From: Leptospira kemamanensis
GTDB lineage: Bacteria > Spirochaetota > Leptospiria > Leptospirales > Leptospiraceae
NCBI RefSeq assembly: GCF_004769665.1
Contig: NZ_RQGG01000032.1
Location: forward strand, 186,001-250,000
DNA length: 64,000 bases
Reading direction: 5' to 3'
The translations under genes and the position numbers were made by a program. Positions 27,172-36,025 of this stretch are shown here, piece after piece; position 1 is the first letter of the stretch; every line of letters starts with the position of its first letter. The notes under the pieces are model-generated. The model saw only the letters and a program-made list of their open reading frames with translations, was not told where the DNA came from and did not search any database.

Positions 27172-27509
27172 AAACTACATTCTTAATCCTATTTGTTTCC
27201 TTAGTATTGATTTTGAATTGTGCACCCGGTGTAGATCGGGTACCGACGAGTGATGCACAAAGCCAAGTGTATGCGGCAGCAAAATATGCCTCTGAAAAAT
27301 GTGGGAACCCTTTGCCAAATCCACCACTTGTCATTGTGAATGAACCGATCCGAAGGAATTTGGATCTTTGTACCATTTCCATCACACGAACAGAATGTCC
27401 GTTTTTAGGTTACCCACTTGTTTGTACCCTCATTTATCTCGAAGAAGAAACGGGAGATATCCCTTGGTATTTGAACTTCAATGAAATCAGCAAAATACAA
27501 ATTAAATAA
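27168..27509 (+). CDS. Small Cys-containing hypothetical lipoprotein
   Basis: A 113-residue lipoprotein with lipobox ILNC (Cys18). The mature part has four more cysteines (EKCGN, DLCTI, TECPF, LVCTL) that could form two disulfides outside the inner membrane. No family is recognised. It overlaps the preceding gene by 4 bp and the TonB receptor gene by 29 bp, so translation of the receptor is probably coupled to it. Confidence 0.7.
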   Translation: MKTTFLILFVSLVLILNCAPGVDRVPTSDAQSQVYAAAKYASEKCGNPLPNPPLVIVNEPIRRNLDLCTISITRTECPFLGYPLVCTLIYLEEETGDIPWYLNFNEISKIQIK

Positions 27510-29997
27510 ATCCATCCTATTTGGTATCATTCTCTTTTTGATTGGTTCTCCCATTTTTGCCGTAAACATTCGGGCAAAACTAATCAATCCTAAAAAAGAA
27601 ATCGCTGAAAAGAACTTATCTGTTCTTATTTTTGAAACCAAAAAATTTGCACAAACAGATGCAGACGGAAATGTCACTTTAGAATTTCCATCTGCTGGTG
27701 AATACACCTTGCGTTTGTTACGTGACACTGGAATCCAAGAAATAAAAATTTCAGTGGGTTCCCAAGATGAATCAAGAACCATTTACACTGAAAAAAAAGC
27801 TTCCTCTCCCAAAACGGGGATTGTTGTGGAAGGAGAAAGGGAAAAAACGATCGCCTCTCGTACTAAGGTAAGATACGAAGAGATCAAACGGATGCCAGGA
27901 ACGTTTGGAGAAGCACTCCGAGCCTTGGAAACTTTACCAGGTGTCATTCCAAACATTGGTTTTGGTGGTGGTGCCAACGGTATTATCGTTCGTGGTGCCA
28001 ATCCCAACGCGAATACTTATTTATATGATGACCTACCAATCTTATACCCATTTCACTTAGATGGACTCACATCTGTCATTCATAACGATTTAATCAAATC
28101 TATCGATTTGTATTCAGGAGCGTATCCAGCAAACTTCAATAATGCGACTGGTGGTATCATCGAAATTGAAACCGTTGACTCCGTACAGAAAACAAAAGGT
28201 GCCTTCCAAGTTTCCCTATGGAACACAACTGCCTATGCTGCCACACCAACCTCAGGGGGAAAAGGGTATTTAGCGATTGCAGGGAAGTTGGGTTATCTTG
28301 ATAAAACGTTAGGTGCCACAGGTTTATTACCGGAAGGGATTCGTTTGCCACGTTACAACGATTCTCAAATTAAATATGTTCATAACTTCACACCCGAACA
28401 CCAAATTGCTTTTTATAATCTGACGGCTCAGGACAATTTTGCCATTGATGTCCCGAACAAACCTTCGAATGATCCAACCTCTTCACAACTTGCACTACTC
28501 AGTGGAGCAAAAGCAAGTTTTGGACAAAGTTTTAGAACCACAGCCCTTCGTTACACTTGGATCCCAGGTGATAAATTTCAAAACAGATTCACTCTCATCA
28601 ACTTTGATCCAATCGGAGAATACAATGTGGGTGTTGGAAGTATCCAAGGAAAACAATACCAACGAGGAGCTTACGTTGGTGTAAGACAAGATGCTTATTG
28701 GACAGCAACACGATTTTTAAAAGTGGATTTTGGAACGGAAGTGCGTCGATTTTCTTTTAGAGATTACGGAACAGAGGTTGCCTTAAGAGATCCAACCAAT
28801 CCATCTCCTAACCCGTATAATTCAGCTAATCCTGATTTTGTGGGAAGACCTATCAGCATCCAAGGAAATTCCCCTTATTACAATGCTTACACAACCTTAC
28901 ACTTTAAATTTGGAAACTTTTTGTTTGAACCTGGTGCTAGGTACGACTATGTGCAGGTGACAGGGAATGGTGCCCTAACCCCACGTGCCACTGCATCCTA
29001 TACCTTTCCTGAAATTGGAAAAGGCATGACCCTCTATGGAAGTGGTGGAGATGTATCTCGTTTTCCACTCACAACAAACTTTAACTCGGAAACTGGAAAC
29101 CCTGATCTTCGATTTGAAAGAGCACGAAAGTTAAGTGTTGGGATTGATCAAAAGATCGATCAAGTTTGGCAAGTCAAAGCGGAAGTATTCAAAAACGAAT
29201 TTAAAGATACGATCATCGACGATCCTTATGTGTCCACACCTGTTGGTCTGAATCCAGACAAAGCACAATGGTTAAGACAACCAATTGTAGCGAATCGACC
29301 TCTCAATTATTCCAACCGAGCAACTGGTTGGTCACATGGATACGAATTACTCATTCGTAAAAATGCAAGACCAGGTACACGTGATTGGTTTGGTTGGATT
29401 TCCTATACTTGGTCACAATCCTTTCAGAATTCCAACTTATACCAAGTGTATGAGGGAGATACAACCCAAGTTGGTGGAATCGAACGGAAAATATTAGCTG
29501 CCTATTTTCCAAACTCTGTAGAACAATTAGCACCATGGGATAGAACACATGTTGCCAACGTGATTTATGGATGGAGAGTTAACGAAGGTTATCAAATTGG
29601 TGCAAGGTGGAGTTATTTAACATCTGTTCCTTCTAGACCAATTATTGGCGATGATGGTGGCCGGTTTTCAAACCCTCTCAATGGTTTAACCTTTTGGAAC
29701 CCTCGATACTCTAACAACCCTTATACATCAGAATATGGTTATGTGAAACGAGGAACAGATTTTCACCGTTTGGATATTCGATTTGATATTTTTGAAAACT
29801 ATTCCTGGGGATATCTCAACTGGTATTTGGAAATCGTAAACGTTTACATGAGAAAAAATAAAAACGGCTTTGATTTTGATAACTCGAGACCATTTTCCGC
29901 AACTAACCCAAGGGAAAATGATACATTTGGAACTTTAGAATTACCAGGTGGAACAGTGATTCCATTTTTTAACATCGGTATGGAGGTTCACTTCTAA
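27481..29997 (+). CDS. TonB-dependent outer membrane receptor
   Basis: An 838-residue receptor: signal peptide (to about residue 28), a carboxypeptidase-regulatory-like Ig domain (about 30-105), a plug domain (ALRALETLPGVI, GIIVRGANPNANTYLYDD, GGIIEIET) and a 22-strand-type barrel ending in a C-terminal Phe (GMEVHF), the outer-membrane insertion signal. The substrate cannot be read from sequence; there is no iron-box or riboswitch upstream. It sits amid its own lipoproteins, ExbB, ExbD and TonB, suggesting a dedicated uptake or signalling receptor. The start overlaps the preceding gene, and no later Met precedes the signal peptide. Confidence 0.92.
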   Translation: MKSAKYKLNKSILFGIILFLIGSPIFAVNIRAKLINPKKEIAEKNLSVLIFETKKFAQTDADGNVTLEFPSAGEYTLRLLRDTGIQEIKISVGSQDESRTIYTEKKASSPKTGIVVEGEREKTIASRTKVRYEEIKRMPGTFGEALRALETLPGVIPNIGFGGGANGIIVRGANPNANTYLYDDLPILYPFHLDGLTSVIHNDLIKSIDLYSGAYPANFNNATGGIIEIETVDSVQKTKGAFQVSLWNTTAYAATPTSGGKGYLAIAGKLGYLDKTLGATGLLPEGIRLPRYNDSQIKYVHNFTPEHQIAFYNLTAQDNFAIDVPNKPSNDPTSSQLALLSGAKASFGQSFRTTALRYTWIPGDKFQNRFTLINFDPIGEYNVGVGSIQGKQYQRGAYVGVRQDAYWTATRFLKVDFGTEVRRFSFRDYGTEVALRDPTNPSPNPYNSANPDFVGRPISIQGNSPYYNAYTTLHFKFGNFLFEPGARYDYVQVTGNGALTPRATASYTFPEIGKGMTLYGSGGDVSRFPLTTNFNSETGNPDLRFERARKLSVGIDQKIDQVWQVKAEVFKNEFKDTIIDDPYVSTPVGLNPDKAQWLRQPIVANRPLNYSNRATGWSHGYELLIRKNARPGTRDWFGWISYTWSQSFQNSNLYQVYEGDTTQVGGIERKILAAYFPNSVEQLAPWDRTHVANVIYGWRVNEGYQIGARWSYLTSVPSRPIIGDDGGRFSNPLNGLTFWNPRYSNNPYTSEYGYVKRGTDFHRLDIRFDIFENYSWGYLNWYLEIVNVYMRKNKNGFDFDNSRPFSATNPRENDTFGTLELPGGTVIPFFNIGMEVHF

Positions 29998-30500
29998 TGC
30001 GATCTATTGTTAGTTTATTATTAATATTGTTTTTGGTTTCTTGCAACGAAGGGAAAAAGTTTGAAGATACTTATAACCAGGCATTAATTTTACAATACTT
30101 GGTGACTCCCAACAATCCACAGGAGTCATGTGAATCGATTATCACAAATAAGGATTTGTGTTTTCAGTCTTATTACCAGGCGACAGGTGGAAGTTTTACG
30201 GCAACAAGTGCGAGTGTCAAAACACAAACTTGTCAAGGATTGATAACAAGTACATTATACAAAAACATGTCATCCATTGCACAAACTTGTTCCTTTAATT
30301 GCCAAGCATCTGATTGGAAAATCAAAACAGATCTGGGAACGTGTAGAGAATCAACTCCTACGGCGTTAGTAGAAGCAAGTTTAAACAATCCGTCCGTTGT
30401 TTCTTGTTTACGATCTTGTTTTGCAACAACAAACAATCAAATTTCAAATGAACAGATACCATCATATCTATTTTTTAATATAATTCAAGAAGGAGATTAA
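29997..30500 (+). CDS. Cys-rich hypothetical lipoprotein next to TonB receptor
   Basis: A 167-residue protein with lipobox VSCN (Cys16). The mature part contains eight further cysteines, spaced in pairs (SCES/DLCF, QTCQ, TCSFNC, GTCRE, SCLRSC), consistent with four disulfides. Its ATG overlaps the receptor stop by one base (TAATG). It may be a surface or periplasmic partner of the receptor; this is inference from coupling. No family was recognised. Confidence 0.75.
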   Translation: MRSIVSLLLILFLVSCNEGKKFEDTYNQALILQYLVTPNNPQESCESIITNKDLCFQSYYQATGGSFTATSASVKTQTCQGLITSTLYKNMSSIAQTCSFNCQASDWKIKTDLGTCRESTPTALVEASLNNPSVVSCLRSCFATTNNQISNEQIPSYLFFNIIQEGD

Positions 30501-30501
30501 T

Positions 30502-31116
30502 ATGCAGGAATACGTAGAGTTAGGTGAGGAATTAGTTTTTGTTGCAATGGGAATTGCTAGTGTCGTAGCATTGGCAGTTTTTGCGGAAAGACTTATCTAT
30601 TATAAAAAATCCTTGGGCAAAAAGAACGAAGATTACTTATCAGAAGTTAGAAACTCTTTACAAGAAGAACCAGACATTCATTGGAAAACAGATGCCGGGG
30701 AAGAATCAATTTACAATCGATTCATTCAATTTGCGTTGAAACAACTCAAGCTAGGAAGAAAAGGATTGGATGAAAGTTTAGAAGGCCAAATTCTATCTGA
30801 AAAATTAGAATTAGAAAAACGCCTACCCATCTTAAATACCCTTGGAAATAACGCACCCTTCATCGGTCTATTAGGAACCGTGCTAGGTGTCATCAAAGCA
30901 TTTTATGGTTTAGGAACACTCGGAAGTTCTGGTGCAGAAGTAGTGATGCGTTCCATCTCTACCGCCCTTCTCGCAACCGCAGCAGGTCTTGGAGTAGCGA
31001 TCCCTGTGGTTATGGCCAATAACTACTTTTCTAGAAAAGCAAAAGTCATCCTCCAAAACTTAGAAATTCTGAAAAAAGAACTACTCTCTTACCAAATGAA
31101 TAAGACAAAGGTATAA
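30502..31116 (+). CDS. exbB: ExbB/TolQ/MotA-family proton channel protein
   Basis: A 204-residue inner membrane protein with the ExbB layout: one N-terminal helix (about residues 10-28), a cytoplasmic segment, then two helices. The conserved core is LPILNTLGNNAPFIGLLGTVLGVIKAF and ISTALLATAAGLGVAIPVVMANN. With ExbD it converts proton-motive force into movement of TonB. AAGGAG lies upstream of the ATG. It is part of a tight receptor-lipoprotein-exbB-exbD-tonB run. Confidence 0.92.
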   Translation: MQEYVELGEELVFVAMGIASVVALAVFAERLIYYKKSLGKKNEDYLSEVRNSLQEEPDIHWKTDAGEESIYNRFIQFALKQLKLGRKGLDESLEGQILSEKLELEKRLPILNTLGNNAPFIGLLGTVLGVIKAFYGLGTLGSSGAEVVMRSISTALLATAAGLGVAIPVVMANNYFSRKAKVILQNLEILKKELLSYQMNKTKV

Positions 31117-31118
31117 AT

Positions 31119-31520
31119 ATGGCTGGAGCATCAGGATCACAAGACGAAGAAATTGGAAGTATCAACATCACACCTATGGTGGATGTCATTTTGGTACTTC
31201 TCGTTATCTTTATGGTTACGGCAAACTTTCTTAAAAAAGAAAGTTTAAATATCAATTTACCAAAAGTACAAGCAGCGGATCCAAACGTTGCGGAGTCAGT
31301 TCAAGTGGCACTTACCAAAACAGGTGCGATTCTTTTAGAAGGGAAAGACACTGATATTACGGGACTAGTACGTAACTTAGAACGAGAAGCAAAAATTAGA
31401 CCTAACATGCGTTTAACTCTATCTGCGGATGAGAGTTTACCTTATGGAAAAATTACGGAGCTGATGGGAATCATCCGAAAAGCCGGAGTAACAAAAATAG
31501 CCCTCAGTGTAAAAAAATGA
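31119..31520 (+). CDS. exbD: ExbD/TolR-family biopolymer transport protein
   Basis: A 133-residue protein with one helix (about residues 18-40) containing the essential Asp in MVDVILVLLVIFMV, preceded by NITPMVD, the ExbD hallmark. The periplasmic domain ends with YGKITELMGIIRKAGVTKIALSV. It pairs with the ExbB protein 2 bp upstream and overlaps the tonB start by 4 bp (ATGA). Confidence 0.93.
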   Translation: MAGASGSQDEEIGSINITPMVDVILVLLVIFMVTANFLKKESLNINLPKVQAADPNVAESVQVALTKTGAILLEGKDTDITGLVRNLEREAKIRPNMRLTLSADESLPYGKITELMGIIRKAGVTKIALSVKK

Positions 31521-32170
31521 ACGGGCTTTCAAACTTTCTTCAACAGTTAAAAACTTCGATCAAACAAAACAGGGAACGAGTTTTCCACATCTGTTTGATT
31601 GGAAGTTTATTCATCCACACAGCAACTTATGCAGGTTACCGCATTAGCCAATTACGTGGGGAAGAAATTGTTGAAGATTCCAATTTTGAAGATGTTGATG
31701 TCAGTTTCGAAGAAATTCCACCAGAGCTGATTGGAGGGACATCTTCACCTGCACCTATCGAAAAACAAGAATGGGTAGAAGGAAGTAACAAAGACAAAGC
31801 GGACGAACCAGACAATTCCGACATCAATCCCAATCAATTGTCAGGAAATGGAACCGATAAAGATGGTTACTTATTTTCGTTTAACGGAGATAAGATGCCA
31901 ACGGCAATCATCGACTTTGACTTAAGAGAATATTTCCCACCTCAAGCAAAAGCTGCAAACATTATGGAAAAACAAGTAGTTTTACTTGTCCAAGTGAATG
32001 AAGACGGTAGTTTGCAATCAGCAAAGGTAGTTTCTGGTCGAGCTGGTTATGGATTTGACGAAGCTGCGATGAAACTCATCAAACGAGTTCGATTTAGCCC
32101 TGGTTATGTGCAAGGGCAACCTAAAAAAATGGCACATCGTTTGCCAATTACGTTTTCACTCGAAGACTAA
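31517..32170 (+). CDS. tonB: TonB-family energy transducer
   Basis: A 217-residue protein with a short cytoplasmic N-terminus, one membrane helix (about 24-42), an acidic/Pro linker (about 50-125) shorter than in classical TonB, and a C-terminal TonB domain (VLLVQVNEDGSLQSAKVVSGRAGYGFDEAAMKLIKRVRFSPG). The linker is acidic (EDSNFEDVDVSFEEIPPE) rather than Pro-Lys rich. It transmits ExbBD energy to the receptor encoded upstream. Its stop is 3 bp before the LytS-type kinase gene. Confidence 0.92.
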   Translation: MNGLSNFLQQLKTSIKQNRERVFHICLIGSLFIHTATYAGYRISQLRGEEIVEDSNFEDVDVSFEEIPPELIGGTSSPAPIEKQEWVEGSNKDKADEPDNSDINPNQLSGNGTDKDGYLFSFNGDKMPTAIIDFDLREYFPPQAKAANIMEKQVVLLVQVNEDGSLQSAKVVSGRAGYGFDEAAMKLIKRVRFSPGYVQGQPKKMAHRLPITFSLED

Positions 32171-32173
32171 ATT

Positions 32174-34087
32174 ATGAATTTCACAATCAGCAGATTTTTA
32201 GAGAAACCATATCTATCAATCTGCTTATTGTTTTTAATCACCTTTGTTACGATCCCTTCTTACGTTTATTCAATTTTTAAACCAAAAGATAGTTCCATTT
32301 CCGAATATTATCTTTCTGAAAATGCTGAGTATTTTGTTGGTGATATTCCACAAGATGATTCAGGCAAAATTGATTTTCAGAAAATGCATAAAGTGCATTG
32401 GTTATCTTCTTCTGGTTGGATAGATGACGAAGAATTCAAACGCATTACCGATTCTGAATATATCTGGTTACGCTCTAAAGCATTTTCTGAAATAGAAAAT
32501 GAAGATTTACATTTTTTATTAGAACATGCTGGGTTAAATATTGAAATCTTTAACGAAAATGGAGATTCCATTTTTAAATACGGTGAATTTTCAGACCCAA
32601 AATACTTACCCAATATCTTCCAACCAAAATTTTCTTGGGTAAAGATTCCAAAAGATAATTCAAAGTTTTACTACCTTCGACTGTTTCATAAAAAAGGAAT
32701 TTTATTTTCCATTACTATCATTGAAAACTTGATTGGAAAACAAACAGCCCTCTATAGAGAAATTGCTTTAAAAAACCTAACTGCAATTTTTTTCCATTCC
32801 TTCTTTATGATGATTGGGATCATCTGTGCTTTAGTGTATTTTATTGAATACAAAAAACAATACAATATCCTATTGGATTTTTCCTCGTTTTCTTTATGTT
32901 TTGGTATTTTAGGTTTAGCATCAAACGAATTTATCCGTTATCTTTTTACAAATACTCAGACTTTATATGTTTTATCCATCATCGCTTCTAATTTTGTCTT
33001 TATTCCTATGTTATCAGGGGTTCGTCGTTTATTCGGAAGTGGTTCTTTTCGAATTTTGGATATTTTAATTTATTTAGATGTGATTATTTGTTCTATTACA
33101 ACAATATTGATCTTTTCTCTACCTTTCTCAGATATCTCTCATAGTTTTTTAATTAGCACTCGAAGTTTTTTCATTTTATTCAATCTAATCAATATTATTG
33201 GTCCCATTTTCATTACCTATGAAGCTTGGAAAAAAGGAAACAAAGAAGCCTTTGGTCACTTCATCGGATTTAGTATAACTTTATTACTTGTAATCTTAGA
33301 AATCTTTTTGGCAATTAAATACAACGACACGACACCAACAGGTGTTGTATTTTGGGGTGTATTATTTGGTGTGATTTCACAAGGTTTTGCCTTAGAACGT
33401 ACGTTATTCGCCGATAGACAAAAAGCATTATTATACAAAGAGGATTTATTAAAGGCAGAAAAAACCCTAAAAGAAAGCCAACTAAAGACCCTTCAAACCA
33501 AAATGAATCCTCATTATTTGTTTAATTCTTTAAATACTATCCATGCCTTACATAAAATCAAACCAGAGTTAATTGGTGATGCAATCATGAGTCTTGCAAA
33601 CAATTATCGTTTTATCTCTGACCGAACAGATCGAGATTGGATCCCCTTTGAAGAAGAATGGAGTTTTTTAGAAGATTATTTACACTTACAAAAACTCAGG
33701 TTTTATGATACAATCCAAATTGACTTCAAAAAAACTGGTGATTTTTCTAATGTTGTTTTACCACCACTTTTGTTACAACCTATCATAGAAAATTCCTTTA
33801 AACATGGATTTCGTGGATCCTCTGATGGACAACTACAACTCTTCATCCATGCTAAAATGATCAAAGATTCTGTTTTTAGTTTTGTTGTGTATGACAACGG
33901 AACAGGAATTCCAGATGACCTAATCCAAGATAAAGAAAAATTAATGAGTCGGTCACTGGGAAACATCAAAGAAAGATTAAAGAATTTATATTCCGAGTTT
34001 CACTTTGAAATCACAAGAAATTATCCCGAAGGTACAAGAACGGAAATCGAAATCATTTTAACCTCTAAGGTTCCGACAACTTCCTAA
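32174..34087 (+). CDS. LytS-type sensor histidine kinase with 7TMR-DISM-like input
   Basis: A 637-residue kinase with an N-terminal helix, an extracytoplasmic sensor region (about residues 35-195), seven transmembrane helices (about 200-405), a short coiled coil and a His_kinase (PF06580) plus HATPase module. The phosphoacceptor His447 is in MNPHYLFNSLN. The ATPase part shows LLQPIIENSFKHG and DNGTGIPDD. This kinase class normally pairs with LytTR regulators, and one lies at 25525-26262 at the other end of the operon. Direct coupling to exbBD-tonB suggests it reports on, or controls, the TonB system. The 3' end overlaps the convergent SCO gene by 23 bp. Confidence 0.9.
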   Translation: MNFTISRFLEKPYLSICLLFLITFVTIPSYVYSIFKPKDSSISEYYLSENAEYFVGDIPQDDSGKIDFQKMHKVHWLSSSGWIDDEEFKRITDSEYIWLRSKAFSEIENEDLHFLLEHAGLNIEIFNENGDSIFKYGEFSDPKYLPNIFQPKFSWVKIPKDNSKFYYLRLFHKKGILFSITIIENLIGKQTALYREIALKNLTAIFFHSFFMMIGIICALVYFIEYKKQYNILLDFSSFSLCFGILGLASNEFIRYLFTNTQTLYVLSIIASNFVFIPMLSGVRRLFGSGSFRILDILIYLDVIICSITTILIFSLPFSDISHSFLISTRSFFILFNLINIIGPIFITYEAWKKGNKEAFGHFIGFSITLLLVILEIFLAIKYNDTTPTGVVFWGVLFGVISQGFALERTLFADRQKALLYKEDLLKAEKTLKESQLKTLQTKMNPHYLFNSLNTIHALHKIKPELIGDAIMSLANNYRFISDRTDRDWIPFEEEWSFLEDYLHLQKLRFYDTIQIDFKKTGDFSNVVLPPLLLQPIIENSFKHGFRGSSDGQLQLFIHAKMIKDSVFSFVVYDNGTGIPDDLIQDKEKLMSRSLGNIKERLKNLYSEFHFEITRNYPEGTRTEIEIILTSKVPTTS

Positions 34088-34619
34088 GTTCCACAGCAAG
34101 TACATTTGCAGAAACTCCACCTGGAAAAGTTTTTACAGTATTAATTTTTTCATCTAACACATAAATAAAATTGGAATGATCGATTCGATAGGAATTACCA
34201 TCTCCTACTTTTTCTCTGACAATCCCAAATTGTTTTATCAAAGCGACTAAACTCTCAACATTCGGAGACAATGCAGTTAAATTTTTACTAGGAAAGTTTT
34301 GCACATACTTCTCTAAAGTAGACGGTGAATCTCTATCCGGATCCAAGGTAATGAAAACAAATTGAAATTCTTTTGCTTTTTCACCTAAGATGAGTGAGGC
34401 CCTTCCAAAATTGGTTAAGGTGAGTGGGCACATATCGGGACAGTGGGAAAATCCAAAGTACAACACTGATTTCTTTTTTGTCCAAAAAACTGGATCTAAA
34501 CTGGTACCATTCGGTAAAACAAATCCTAACTGATTCCAGGTTTCTTGATTGATATCTGTTTTAGATTGGCATCCGATGAGGGAAAAAATGAGGAGAATGA
34601 ATACAATACATCGATTCAT
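34065..34619 (-). CDS. SCO1/SenC-family copper-binding lipoprotein
   Basis: A 184-residue thioredoxin-fold protein with lipobox LIGC (Cys17). The copper-binding residues of the SCO family are present: C60-x3-C64 in FSHCPDMCPL and His148 in YRIDHSN. SCO proteins deliver copper or maintain thiols for cuproenzymes such as cytochrome oxidase. The ATG at 34617-34619 lies one base after the stop of the multicopper oxidase gene; an upstream TTG would spoil the signal peptide. Its partner here is probably the oxidase encoded before it. Confidence 0.9.
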   Translation of the reverse strand: MNRCIVFILLIFSLIGCQSKTDINQETWNQLGFVLPNGTSLDPVFWTKKKSVLYFGFSHCPDMCPLTLTNFGRASLILGEKAKEFQFVFITLDPDRDSPSTLEKYVQNFPSKNLTALSPNVESLVALIKQFGIVREKVGDGNSYRIDHSNFIYVLDEKINTVKTFPGGVSANVLAVELRKLSEP

Positions 34620-34621
34620 TG

Positions 34622-35686
34622 TTATACGGCGACAATCCAACCCATTCCTCCATTTTCTGCCATATGTGTTTGGTGAGGATGAAACATATACCTTCCTTTC
34701 TTTTTCAAAACAAACTCAATCACCACTCGTTCGGTTTGTCCGATGGTAACAACATCTGAATGGCCATCGGGAACGATAGTTCCTAAACTTCGAATGATAT
34801 CAAAAGTTTGGGCATGCAAATGGAATGTCATCACAGGTTCCCGTTCCATCATATTTTGGATATAAAATCGAACTCGTTCTCCCACTGGAACTTTCATGGG
34901 ATATCGATCATAAATTCCAGCGATTCCATTCCAGGTATAAAAATCATTTTTGCCCTGTCCTTTTGTATCCCATCCTGAAAACGTAAGTACAAATTCATGC
35001 GCTGGTTTCCGTTTGACGGGAGGATCCACAAGTAGAGCACCATACAGACCTTTGGCGGTATGAACCATCAAAGGTGGCACATGGCAGTGATATGGGTGTA
35101 AACCTATAGGACCTGCTTCAATCTCATACGTTCTTTCTCCAGATGCAGGTATGGGTTCCCATCCATCTTCCAACGGATCATGTGTACCATGGAAATGTAA
35201 GGAATGGGGATCTGGACTTGAATTTTTAACATGAATGCGTAACTTATCACCTAAATTGGCACGAAGGATTGGTCCAGGAACCACACCATCAAATGTCCAC
35301 GCTTGGTAATTAACATTGTGTGCGATATTAACACTCAATGGAAATAGATTTAATTGGAATTCTTTTGTTTTATTCTTCGAATTACTGTAATTAGGTGGAT
35401 AGTAAAATCTTTCTGTATACTCTTCTTTGATGAAAAAAGGAGGATGTGCCATACTTCCATATGTATTCGTTCCTCGTAAACTTCCACCAACACCAATGGA
35501 ATTTTGGTAGTTGTCACTCACCGCAGGAGTTGTCACCACACCAAAATTGGCAGAAGTGGAAGAAGGATCGGTTGGCCCACAAATCTCATTGGATCTTTTG
35601 GAATTAAAACCCATGGAACCAAAAATTGATCCCACAAAACCCATCACTCCAAAACCAATGGTTGTTAAAAAACTTTTCCGATCCAT
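34622..35686 (-). CDS. Two-domain multicopper oxidase, T1 site in domain 1
   Basis: A 354-residue exported protein (hydrophobic signal residues 5-25, no clear twin Arg). Domain 1 has HSLHFHG (H161, H164, H166) and HPYHCHVPPLMVH (H197, H200, C201, H202, H209). Domain 2 has HLH (289-291) and HPHQTH (336-341), where the usual T1 cysteine is Pro337. So one T1 copper (H, C201, H209) lies in domain 1, with His pairs for a trinuclear cluster, as in type-C two-domain oxidases. The axial position (L214) is Leu rather than Met, predicting a high potential. The substrate is unknown. It is followed by SCO and preceded by cupredoxin-NosD. Confidence 0.88.
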   Translation of the reverse strand: MDRKSFLTTIGFGVMGFVGSIFGSMGFNSKRSNEICGPTDPSSTSANFGVVTTPAVSDNYQNSIGVGGSLRGTNTYGSMAHPPFFIKEEYTERFYYPPNYSNSKNKTKEFQLNLFPLSVNIAHNVNYQAWTFDGVVPGPILRANLGDKLRIHVKNSSPDPHSLHFHGTHDPLEDGWEPIPASGERTYEIEAGPIGLHPYHCHVPPLMVHTAKGLYGALLVDPPVKRKPAHEFVLTFSGWDTKGQGKNDFYTWNGIAGIYDRYPMKVPVGERVRFYIQNMMEREPVMTFHLHAQTFDIIRSLGTIVPDGHSDVVTIGQTERVVIEFVLKKKGRYMFHPHQTHMAENGGMGWIVAV

Positions 35687-35701
35687 CTTAAAGTATCCTT
35701 G

Positions 35702-36013
35702 TTAGATATGAAAGATCAAACTTAAAACCCAAACCAGGATGAGAACACCAAACCCACCACCAACTGCGATTTGTTTGAATTTTTTCTCATACTCTGTATC
35801 CACAAATAGCAAATACAATGCTGGGCCAAAAACAGGAATTACAAGAATCACAAGTGACCAAATCACTTGTTTCGTGGTAGTCATATCTTTTTGTTTGGAT
35901 AAACCAAATAAAGCGAGAGGTGCCCAAACCATCGTTAACACGAAAGGTAAATAATACGCATACGATCCGATAAAATAAGTCCAAAAACCTGGGTTTGCAA
36001 AATTAGTTTCCAT
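35702..36013 (-). CDS. Small membrane protein with PLDc_N-like hairpin
   Basis: A 103-residue protein with three predicted helices. The central IWSLVILVIPVFGPALYLLFV matches the pattern of the PLDc_N (cardiolipin synthase N-terminal) membrane module. A similar segment (FWMILLLPFIGSLIYLFSKE) occurs in the C-terminal part of the adjacent cupredoxin-NosD fusion, so the two may form related membrane units. It lies between that gene and the multicopper oxidase, 12-15 bp from each, in an operon. Its function is unknown. Confidence 0.75.
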   Translation of the reverse strand: METNFANPGFWTYFIGSYAYYLPFVLTMVWAPLALFGLSKQKDMTTTKQVIWSLVILVIPVFGPALYLLFVDTEYEKKFKQIAVGGGFGVLILVWVLSLIFHI

Positions 36014-36025
36014 TGAATTCTCCTA

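Noticed and set aside
27047..27385. 112-residue antisense frame across two lipoprotein genes
   Set aside because: It crosses the boundary of two overlapping genes with good signals; no ribosome-binding site.
34622..35686. Assignment of the multicopper oxidase as NirK nitrite reductase
   Set aside because: NirK has HCA and an axial Met; here the segment is HCH with axial Leu, and domain 2 carries an HPH...H motif like laccase-type trinuclear sites.
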